DNA from: Actinomycetes bacterium
GTDB taxonomy: Bacteria; Actinomycetota; Actinomycetes; Actinomycetales; Demequinaceae
Assembly (NCBI GenBank): GCA_023411615.1
Contig: JAEYOR010000046.1
Span: 1-5,229, forward strand
DNA length: 5,229 nt
Reading direction: 5' to 3'
The position numbers were made by a program, and so were the translations under genes. Below, in pieces: positions 1 through 5,229 of this stretch. Below the pieces are notes generated by a model. That model was not told the DNA's origin, did no database searches, and saw only the letters and a program-made list of their open reading frames with translations. How positions within the stretch are numbered: the stretch's first letter is position 1; the number at the start of each line of letters is the position of its first letter.

Positions 1-32
1 CACCCAGGCCCTTCACCCTTCACCCGCGCCTC

Positions 33-1946
33 TCAACCCAATTGGCCCGCCGCGAGCCGCGCATACGCCCTGCCTGCCCCGAGAAGTTCCGTGTGCGTGC
101 CCGATTCCACGATGCGGCCGCCTTCGACCACATGGATCACGTCGGCGTCGGCGATGGTCGAGAGGCGGTGCGCCACCACCAACGTCGTGCGACCCTGTGC
201 CGCCGCGTCGAGCGCTTGCTGAACAACTCGCTCGCTGACCGTGTCGAGCGCTGATGTCGCCTCGTCGAGCAAGAGCACAGGCGGATCCTTGAGCAAGACG
301 CGTGCGATTGCGATGCGTTGTTTCTCACCGCCCGAGAGTCGATACCCCCGCTCCCCAACTACCGTGTCGTATCCCTCGGAGAAACTCACGATCGCGTCGT
401 GGATATTCGCCGCACGGCAGGCACGTTCGAGATCCTCCATCGTGGCATCGGGCTTGGCGTAACGGAGGTTCTCCGCGATCGTCGCATGGAACAAGTACGT
501 CTCCTGGGTGACGACGCCAATGTGCTCAACCACCGACTCTTGCCTCAGTTGGCGCACATCCTCCCCTGCGAACAGAACCGCTCCGCCACTCACCTCATGA
601 AGCCGCGCGGCCAAGTACACAATCGTCGTCTTTCCCGCCCCGGAAGGCCCAACAAAGGCATGCGTTTCGCCCGGTTTCGCGACAAAGGAGATGCCGTCGA
701 GGGTGGCAGGCACTTCCGGAGGCGAATCGGGATAGCGGAAACTCACATCCCGAAACTCAATCTGCCCGAGTGGACCCGAAGCGTCGGCCACGGCCCGCGC
801 ATCGGGTGCATCGGCGATAGCCGGCTTGAGATCGACGTACTCAAAGATGCGAGCAAACAACGCCTTGGAGGTCTGCACCTCGAGGGCGACTCGCATGAGC
901 GCCATGAGGGGAAAGAGCAACCGGGCCTGAATCGTCGTGAAGGCGACCACTGTGCCTGCGGTGATGGCAGCGTCGGACCCATCGCCATTGCTGAGTAGCC
1001 ATCCCGACGCGAGGTAAATCACTGCGGGAACCGACGACATGATGACGGTGACGAGGCCAAAAAACCATTGCCCGCTCATCGCTTGCTGCACTTGTAGCCG
1101 GATCTGAGTCTGGTTCTCGTCCGAGTAGCGCTGCGACTCGAGGCGTTGACGGTTGTAGACCTTGCTCAAGAGGATGCCGCTCACGGAGAGCGTCTCCTGG
1201 GTTATCGATGTCATCTCGGACAGCGACTCTTGAGTTCGCGCGGCGATGCGTTGACGAACGAGACCCACGCGGCGTTGTGCCACGACGAGGCCTGGCATCA
1301 GCACAACCGCGAGCACCGTCAGGCGCCAGTCGAGCACAACCATTGCGATGAGGGACGCGATGACGGTCGCCGTGTTGCCGACAATGCTCGACACAAAGGT
1401 GGTGAGCACGCCAGCGACACCGCCCACATCGTTTTGCAGTCGGGACTGGATGACGCCCGTCTTGGTCCGCGTGAAGAAGGCCAACTCCATGCGCTGGAGG
1501 CGTTCGAATAGCCGTACCCGGAGGTCTCCCGTGACGCGGTTCCCCACGCTCGAGGTGAGCCATGTTTGCCAAATCCCCAGGCCCGCCGCGCCCAAGAAGA
1601 TGGCGATCATGATGAAGACGAGCTCTGTCAGGAGCCCCATGCGCGGCGCTAGGACAGCACCTGCCGCGTCCGTGGGGAACAGGGCGTGGTCAAAAATCCG
1701 CTGGACGATGAGTGGCGGCACCACTGTGAGCGCGGACGACGCCAGCACGAGGCTCGCGGTGAGGAACAGTTGGCGCCGGTACGGGATGAATAGCTCGCCA
1801 ACACGCGCCCACAGCCGCGGAATGTGCGGAGCCGCCGCGTTCTCGGCGCGCAAGGCCTCCGGGTCTCGGCTGCCGCCCGTGAGGCCGCGCCCGCTCATGC
1901 CGGAACCCGTCGCCGCGCGGCGTGATCCGACAGGTGGATGAGACAT
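33..1946 (-). CDS. ABC exporter, fused membrane and ATPase domains (half-transporter, MsbA/multidrug type)
   Basis: This 637-residue protein is a complete half-size ABC exporter, expected to work as a dimer in the cytoplasmic membrane and to use ATP to expel a hydrophobic compound, drug or lipid. A polar N-terminal tail of about 50 residues precedes a six-helix membrane domain, with hydrophobic stretches near 60-80, 105-127, 180-203, 207-226, 293-318 and 328-350. The ATPase domain follows: aromatic A-loop Y405, Walker A GPSGAGKTT (433-441), Q-loop Q481, VGERG X-loop typical of exporters (530-534), signature LSGGE (537-541), Walker B VLLLDE (557-562), D-loop SALD (565-568) and H-loop H593. All catalytic residues are present, so the protein should be active. 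The ATG at 1946 has no Shine-Dalgarno sequence but follows a -10-like hexamer by 6 nt, which favours leaderless translation. An internal ATG at codon 17 also lacks a ribosome site. It lies 70 bp after an MFS exporter gene on the same strand. The substrate is unknown. Confidence 0.95.
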   Translation of the reverse strand: MSHPPVGSRRAATGSGMSGRGLTGGSRDPEALRAENAAAPHIPRLWARVGELFIPYRRQLFLTASLVLASSALTVVPPLIVQRIFDHALFPTDAAGAVLAPRMGLLTELVFIMIAIFLGAAGLGIWQTWLTSSVGNRVTGDLRVRLFERLQRMELAFFTRTKTGVIQSRLQNDVGGVAGVLTTFVSSIVGNTATVIASLIAMVVLDWRLTVLAVVLMPGLVVAQRRVGLVRQRIAARTQESLSEMTSITQETLSVSGILLSKVYNRQRLESQRYSDENQTQIRLQVQQAMSGQWFFGLVTVIMSSVPAVIYLASGWLLSNGDGSDAAITAGTVVAFTTIQARLLFPLMALMRVALEVQTSKALFARIFEYVDLKPAIADAPDARAVADASGPLGQIEFRDVSFRYPDSPPEVPATLDGISFVAKPGETHAFVGPSGAGKTTIVYLAARLHEVSGGAVLFAGEDVRQLRQESVVEHIGVVTQETYLFHATIAENLRYAKPDATMEDLERACRAANIHDAIVSFSEGYDTVVGERGYRLSGGEKQRIAIARVLLKDPPVLLLDEATSALDTVSERVVQQALDAAAQGRTTLVVAHRLSTIADADVIHVVEGGRIVESGTHTELLGAGRAYARLAAGQLG

Positions 1947-1952
1947 GAGGTC

Positions 1953-1958
1953 AGCCTA
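1953..1958 (-). promoter_or_regulatory. Possible -10 element of a leaderless promoter for the ABC exporter
   Basis: TAGGCT on the minus strand fits the actinobacterial TANNNT -10 pattern. Six bases (GACCTC) separate it from the ATG, so transcription would start at or next to the A of the start codon. No Shine-Dalgarno sequence is present in the 20 bases before the ATG, which agrees with a leaderless mRNA. I see no convincing -35 box; the expected place is occupied by palindromic repeats. The hexamer is short, so this is an inference from position as much as from sequence. Confidence 0.45.
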
Positions 1959-1967
1959 GGTCAGGGC

Positions 1968-1999
1968 TCCCACACTGGGATCCCGGCCCCACACTGGGA
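1968..1999. promoter_or_regulatory. Two palindromic repeats, possible operator for the ABC exporter gene
   Basis: CCCACACTGGGA occurs exactly twice, at 1969-1980 and 1988-1999. Each copy carries the inverted repeat CCCA-CAC-TGGG. The first extends to a perfect 5-3-5 palindrome, TCCCA-CAC-TGGGA (1968-1980). The centres lie 19 bp apart, close to two helical turns, so two dimers could bind the same face of the DNA. A further TCCCA at 2006-2010 can pair with the TGGGA at 1995-1999. Relative to a start at 1946 the copies lie at about -22 to -34 and -42 to -53, where a repressor or activator commonly acts. No regulator gene is in view, so the binding protein is unknown. The repeats could instead form small hairpins in the MFS mRNA tail. 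Confidence 0.5.
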
Positions 2000-2016
2000 C
2001 TCCACTCCCAAGCCCC

Positions 2017-3438
2017 TTATGGCGTCGGCGTTCTCGCGTCGTACTCCCTGAATGTTCCCTGCACCTGGGTGAGCACCGCAATGAGAACGATGATTGCGAC
2101 TCCGCCAAACAGCGTCGGGCTCCATAGCGCGAGAGCCGTGGCAAGTGCGCCAGCGAACATGTCGCCCACGCGCGGGCCCCCGGTGACAACCACCATGAAC
2201 ACACCCTGGAGCCGGCCGCGCATCTCGTCGGGGGCGGCTTGGATGATCATCGTCTGGCGGAAGATCGCGCTCACCTCGTCGGAAGCGCCCATGCCTGCGA
2301 GGGCAATACTTAGCAAGATGAGCGCTGGCCAGTAAATGCCGCCCCAACCTTCACCGGCCTCGTGGTCAATCAGTTCCATCGCGAGGGTGACCGCGCCAAA
2401 CATCACGACAAAGCCGCCAAAGACCATGATGGCGCGTGAGATTGCGACGCCGTGATGATGAACACGGGTGACGAAACCGGAAAACAGGCTCGTGAGGATG
2501 GTGCCGACGGCGCCCGCGGCGGTGAGGGCGCCCACCGTCAGCGCGCCGCCGCCCACGATAAGGGCCCCAAGCGCGGGGAACATCACGTACGGACGGCCAA
2601 AGGTCATCGCAATGATGTCGACAATGAAGCTCATGCGAATGTTGGGAGCGGTCGCGAGGAACGCGAATCCTTCCCGCACGACTCCCCAGCCCGCTTCGAC
2701 ACGTTCGCCCAGTCGCGGGAGTGACGGCAGCATCCAGATGCCGAGGAAGCCAGCGGTGAACAGCAAGGCATCGATCGCAAAGGTCCATGGCAGGCCGACG
2801 CTGGCGGCAAGAACCCCGGCGAGGGCCGGCCCGAGCGTGAGCATGGCACCAAAAGCGATGCCGTTGAGAGCGGTGGCGCGGGAGATGAGGTGCTCAGGCA
2901 GGATGCGTCCGACGACGGCACCGTGGGTGGCGCCACGAATCGTCACGGCCACTGCATTGATAGTGGTGACGAGGTAGAACGGCCACACATGAGCATGCCC
3001 GCCGGTGCGTTGTTCAATGACATCCCACACGGACAGCGCGACGAGCGCGATGGTCGACACCCACGCGATGAGCGACGTGACGATCATGACCTGACGGCGG
3101 TCAAAGACGTCCGCGATCATGCCGCCCCACAGTCCAGCGACGATCATCGGGATCAGCGAAATCCCACCAACGAGGCCCACTGCAAAGGTCGAGTCGGTAA
3201 TCGCGTAAATCTGCAGACCCACGGCGACGATCGACATTTGGGCGCCGATGCCGGAGATGACAGTGCCTGCCCAGAGGCGGGCGAAGGCCGGGCTCTGCTT
3301 GAGGGGTGCGAGGTCAACAAGCCGACGCTTCTTGCCGACGTTGGGGGCGTGACTGTGGCCTTCGGCTGCTACTGCGCCAAGGAGTTCGACAACGGACTCC
3401 GGCTCGGAGGCGCTTGGTTCAACCGGGTCGTTACGCAC
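2017..3438 (-). CDS. MFS permease, probable efflux transporter (MFS_3/EntS-like)
   Basis: This is a major facilitator superfamily permease of 473 residues from the chosen start, expected in the cytoplasmic membrane as a proton-driven exporter. A polar tail of about 50 residues leads into about a dozen hydrophobic segments. The loop between helices 2 and 3 carries the MFS motif A as GGMIADVFDRRQ (105-116), with the conserved Asp and paired Arg. PDEMRGRLQGVF (403-414) resembles the second-half motif of the MFS_3 group, which includes the enterobactin exporter EntS. The frame stays open up to 3579, but the extra N-terminus is a low-complexity Arg/Gly-rich stretch over a repeated GC-rich region and is probably not coding. 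I chose GTG 3438 because TATCCT lies 6 nt before it. An alternative GTG at 3468 has only a weak GAGGGA upstream. It precedes an ABC exporter gene by 70 bp; the two may share a role in drug or metabolite efflux. The substrate is unknown. Confidence 0.9.
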   Translation of the reverse strand: MRNDPVEPSASEPESVVELLGAVAAEGHSHAPNVGKKRRLVDLAPLKQSPAFARLWAGTVISGIGAQMSIVAVGLQIYAITDSTFAVGLVGGISLIPMIVAGLWGGMIADVFDRRQVMIVTSLIAWVSTIALVALSVWDVIEQRTGGHAHVWPFYLVTTINAVAVTIRGATHGAVVGRILPEHLISRATALNGIAFGAMLTLGPALAGVLAASVGLPWTFAIDALLFTAGFLGIWMLPSLPRLGERVEAGWGVVREGFAFLATAPNIRMSFIVDIIAMTFGRPYVMFPALGALIVGGGALTVGALTAAGAVGTILTSLFSGFVTRVHHHGVAISRAIMVFGGFVVMFGAVTLAMELIDHEAGEGWGGIYWPALILLSIALAGMGASDEVSAIFRQTMIIQAAPDEMRGRLQGVFMVVVTGGPRVGDMFAGALATALALWSPTLFGGVAIIVLIAVLTQVQGTFREYDARTPTP

Positions 3439-3444
3439 CAGTAG

Positions 3445-3450
3445 AGGATA
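3445..3450 (-). promoter_or_regulatory. Possible -10 element of a leaderless promoter for the MFS permease
   Basis: TATCCT on the minus strand fits TANNNT and is followed by CTACTG and then the GTG start at 3438. This puts the transcription start at the first base of the gene. No Shine-Dalgarno sequence precedes this GTG. The 6-nt spacing is the same as before the ABC exporter downstream. No clear -35 box is visible. If the real start were GTG 3468 this element would lie inside the gene and the call would fail. Confidence 0.45.
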
Positions 3451-3520
3451 GGCGGCGTTTCCGGTCACCCGCCGACGAGCTTCCCTCGCGCCACTGGGCG
3501 CCGTACCCACGTGAGTCGCG

Positions 3521-3610
3521 CTCGCGCCGCGCCCTCGCACCCGCGCAGTGCCCTCGCGCCCGCGTCGGCGCTCTCGCACCCGCGCAGACCCTCACATCCA
3601 CGCTGAGGCC
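3521..3610. repeat. Degenerate GC-rich tandem repeats, unit about 19 bp
   Basis: In the non-coding gap before the MFS gene, a unit starting CTCGCACCCGCGCAG occurs exactly at 3534-3548 and 3573-3587. A diverged copy (CTCGCGCCCGCGTCG) starts at 3553. Weaker relatives start at 3521 and 3591. The spacing is 18-20 bp. Such an array could arise by replication slippage or hold several protein contacts. It has no inverted symmetry within the unit and no unique spacers, so it is not CRISPR. The function is unknown. Confidence 0.5.
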
Positions 3611-3617
3611 TCTCAGC
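3602..3617 (-). terminator. Weak hairpin after the small membrane protein gene, possible terminator
   Basis: The minus-strand transcript can form a 6-bp stem GCTGAG/CTCAGC with the 4-base loop AGGC, 14 bases past the stop codon of the small gene. No run of U follows, so it is not a classical intrinsic terminator. Its position at the end of the presumed two-gene operon is the main reason to list it. Confidence 0.25.
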
Positions 3618-3631
3618 CGCGGCCCCCGCCG

Positions 3632-3904
3632 CTAGTCCTTGGTGACCGTCACCTTGGCCGCGCGGCGGTCGAAGGCGAAGGCGTTGTACCCGAAGATCAG
3701 CGACTCCTTCGTCTTGAACGTCTTGACCAGCTGTTCTTGAAGCTGCGCGTCTTTGACCTCGTGGTGAACTACGGTCTCGGGCTTGTAGCGGGCTTGGCGG
3801 TTGCGATATTTGGTCTTGATTCCGGCGTAAAGAAAGAAGCCAGCGGCCGGACCTGCGCCGATCAACGCTGCGATAGCGCCTCCGACGCCTGATTCGTCAC
3901 TCAC
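3632..3904 (-). CDS. Small single-pass membrane protein, unknown function
   Basis: This 90-residue protein is not one I recognise. It has a short acidic N-terminus (SDES), one Gly/Ala-rich hydrophobic helix at about 8-29, a strongly basic stretch KTKYRNRQARYK at 30-41, and a soluble C-terminal part of about 50 residues ending in a charged, beta-like segment (AAKVTVTKD). The positive-inside rule predicts the N-terminus outside and the C-terminal part in the cytoplasm. No catalytic motif, cysteine or signal-peptide cleavage site is evident. The GTG start at 3904 is well supported by a strong Shine-Dalgarno sequence 5 nt upstream. The gene follows the zinc-ribbon membrane protein gene after 49 bp, so the two are probably co-transcribed, and this protein may be its membrane partner; that is inference from position only. 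Confidence 0.85.
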   Translation of the reverse strand: MSDESGVGGAIAALIGAGPAAGFFLYAGIKTKYRNRQARYKPETVVHHEVKDAQLQEQLVKTFKTKESLIFGYNAFAFDRRAAKVTVTKD

Positions 3905-3909
3905 GAGAT

Positions 3910-3917
3910 CCTCCTTT
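3910..3917 (-). promoter_or_regulatory. Strong ribosome binding site of the small membrane protein gene
   Basis: AAAGGAGG on the minus strand matches the 16S rRNA anti-Shine-Dalgarno end over all eight bases and lies 5 nt before the GTG at 3904. It fixes the start of the small gene. It also contrasts with the two transporter genes, which have no such site. Confidence 0.85.
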
Positions 3918-3953
3918 GCTTTGCCGCCTCGACAGCCATCAATCCGGCCCCAC

Positions 3954-5229
3954 TCAACTCGACATGTCCGCGATGGCTAGCCAGATGGCGATGGGCCACG
4001 TGATGATCGAGATGCCGATTGCCGCGCCCCAGGACATGGCGCGTGCCTTGGCCCAGTTGATCGGTACGGATCCCATCGTGTAGCCGGTGCGACCGTTCAC
4101 CGCAATGTAGTGAGTGATCTGGCGCCCGCGACGAGTCTCGACATATCCATAGAGCCACACCGGCAACAGAACCGACGTCCACCTGCTTCCGTGGATGTGG
4201 ATGGCTTCGGCGTCCCACCTCACACCACGCCTGAACTTGCGGATCGAGGGCATGGCAGCGCTACGTGCGATCGTGAGGAAGTGTTGGACCGCGTAGTGCT
4301 CGACCTCATCGATATCGAGGTCACGACGCTCGGAGGTGAACTCCTCGCCGAGGTAGTTCGCGTTGAAGCGCACGACTTTCTTGACGTCGTATGGGAGGAG
4401 CGCGTTGATGATGTTGTTGGTCGAAACTTCCGAGTTGATATTCGCCTTGCTGGAGGCAGTCTCGACAACAAGATCGTCAACTTCGAGCTTCATGTCGAGT
4501 CCGAGTTCGAAGACGTTGACCGTGAACTCGGTTTCGTTGTCGCTGATTCTGCGCTCACTGATCGTGATCTCACCGAAGCCGTCGAAGCGTGTCTTGATGT
4601 TGCCGTCTACCGTCATGTACGGCAGGTAGACACCCATCACGTTCTCAGGCTTGAAACTCTCAGCAAACGCGGGAAGCGCGAACCGCTTGCGCTCGTCGGC
4701 GAACGCCTTGATGGACGCCATCGCCTCTTCTCGCGTGATCCTGAACGGCAAGATGCCATCCGGCACGGCCCCGTTGGGGATGCGGTTGTTGAGCGACAGG
4801 ACGCTTTTGCACCAGTGACAGCGAGCCTTGAGATTGTGATCCGTGTCGATCACCACCTCCGCGCCGCAGCCGCTGCACTTGAGGGTGACAAGCGCGGAGT
4901 CGTCCTCAATATCAGCCGCGTTTGTCGACGTTACGGTGCCCTTGAGCCGACCGATGTTCTCGCTCAACCCGAGGGCAGCATCGAGAGACTCGGGCTGCCA
5001 CTCGTAGCGGCAGAACTTGCAGACGAGCGCCGTGCGCGAGGTGACGAAGGCAACGTCTGAGCCTCCACACTGGGGGCACTTGTTGACTCCGTCGTTTCCA
5101 CCCGCGGGCGTGGCGACCTTCAGCGAGTCGGACTCGTCCGCTTCTGCGGCAGCAGCGGCGTTCTCGAGTGTCTCAAGGAGCTGCGCTGCGGGGTTCGCTG
5201 GGTCTGCGGGATTCGCTGGGTCTGCGGGG
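3954..5229 (-). CDS. Double zinc-ribbon protein with C-terminal membrane helix (5' end outside window)
   Basis: The frame is open from the right edge to the TGA at 3954, giving 424 residues with the start missing. Residue 1 here is the codon at 5228-5226. Visible parts in order: PADPAN repeats (1-13), an Ala/acidic linker (about 14-45), zinc ribbon 1 with Cys 51, 54, 70 and 73, zinc ribbon 2 with Cys 118, 121, 137 and 140, a long beta-rich region (about 155-385), and one hydrophobic helix at about 399-420 near the C-terminus. Both ribbons have the spacing CX2C-X15-CX2C. Conserved-looking segments are ILPFRITREEA (159-169), GVYLPYMTVDG (199-209), VLLPVWLYGY (353-362) and YIAVNGRTG (374-382). 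These resemble bacterial proteins usually named 'TFIIB-type zinc ribbon-containing' or, misleadingly, PriA-like; that is from memory. There are no helicase motifs. The ribbons should face the cytoplasm, with a tail anchor in the membrane. Function is unknown; binding of nucleic acid or protein is possible. A TTG at 4967 is not the start, since ribbon 1 lies upstream in frame. Confidence 0.9.
   Translation of the reverse strand, partial: PADPANPADPANPAAQLLETLENAAAAAEADESDSLKVATPAGGNDGVNKCPQCGGSDVAFVTSRTALVCKFCRYEWQPESLDAALGLSENIGRLKGTVTSTNAADIEDDSALVTLKCSGCGAEVVIDTDHNLKARCHWCKSVLSLNNRIPNGAVPDGILPFRITREEAMASIKAFADERKRFALPAFAESFKPENVMGVYLPYMTVDGNIKTRFDGFGEITISERRISDNETEFTVNVFELGLDMKLEVDDLVVETASSKANINSEVSTNNIINALLPYDVKKVVRFNANYLGEEFTSERRDLDIDEVEHYAVQHFLTIARSAAMPSIRKFRRGVRWDAEAIHIHGSRWTSVLLPVWLYGYVETRRGRQITHYIAVNGRTGYTMGSVPINWAKARAMSWGAAIGISIITWPIAIWLAIADMSS
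5194..5229 (-). repeat. 18-bp tandem repeat encoding Pro-Ala-Asp-Pro-Ala-Asn
   Basis: Two 18-bp units, 5194-5211 and 5212-5229, differ at one base and encode PADPAN in the zinc-ribbon gene. The array runs into the window edge, so its copy number is unknown. An in-frame repeat of this kind gives a flexible Pro/Ala-rich linker and can change length by slippage without shifting the frame. Confidence 0.8.

Noticed and set aside
10..26. Short direct repeat CCCTTCAC at the left edge, after the ABC stop codon
   Set aside because: Two 8-bp copies at the edge of the window are too little to call a feature, and no hairpin or T-run is visible in the 32 bases present.
318..998. Open frame of 226 codons on the plus strand
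   Set aside because: It is antisense to the ATPase domain of the ABC exporter, has no ribosome site I can see and no recognisable domain.
841..1572. Open frame of 243 codons on the minus strand, other frame
   Set aside because: It overlaps the membrane domain of the ABC exporter in another frame; its Arg/His/Pro-rich composition is that of an out-of-frame reading.
3521..3610. Possible CRISPR-like array
   Set aside because: The units are about 19 bp, follow each other without unique spacers and diverge strongly; no cas genes are nearby.
4110..5060. Open frame of 316 codons on the plus strand
   Set aside because: It lies wholly antisense to the zinc-ribbon gene, whose cysteine motifs and membrane helix prove the minus strand is coding. 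The plus-strand product shows no recognisable domain and is a typical shadow in GC-rich DNA.
5065..5074. CCACACTGGG, a third near-copy of the ABC operator core
   Set aside because: It lies inside the zinc-ribbon gene and simply encodes the CPQC motif of the first ribbon. The outer palindrome bases are not preserved.

Overview
The window is a GC-rich bacterial fragment with dense coding. Four genes, all on the minus strand, fill almost all of it. High GC, frequent GTG starts, two transporter genes whose start codons directly follow a TANNNT-type -10 element (a leaderless layout), and the style of the zinc-ribbon membrane protein together suggest an actinobacterium, probably of the Micrococcales type. 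I cannot name a genus.

Read in the direction of transcription (right to left), the window opens with the 3' part of a gene for a double zinc-ribbon protein with one C-terminal membrane helix (3954-5229; its start lies beyond the right edge). A small gene for a 90-residue single-pass membrane protein of unknown function follows after 49 bp (3632-3904). It has a near-perfect Shine-Dalgarno sequence, and the two look like one operon. Next comes a 193-bp non-coding gap (3439-3631) with GC-rich near-tandem repeats, a weak hairpin and a possible promoter.

The second half is an exporter pair: a 12-helix-type MFS permease (2017-3438) and, 70 bp downstream, a complete half-size ABC exporter with fused membrane and ATPase domains (33-1946). 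The 70-bp gap holds two exact copies of a 12-bp sequence, each containing an inverted repeat (CCCAcacTGGG), 19 bp apart centre to centre. They lie just upstream of a -10-like TAGGCT placed 6 nt before the ATG. This resembles an operator, so the ABC gene may have its own regulated promoter. Both exporters probably move hydrophobic compounds, drugs or metabolites out of the cell, but no substrate can be read from the sequence.

I see no RNA genes, mobile elements, CRISPR arrays or attachment sites. The least understood parts are the zinc-ribbon/small membrane protein pair and the paired palindromes before the ABC gene. I found nothing here that I would call a new defence system or other new biological system.
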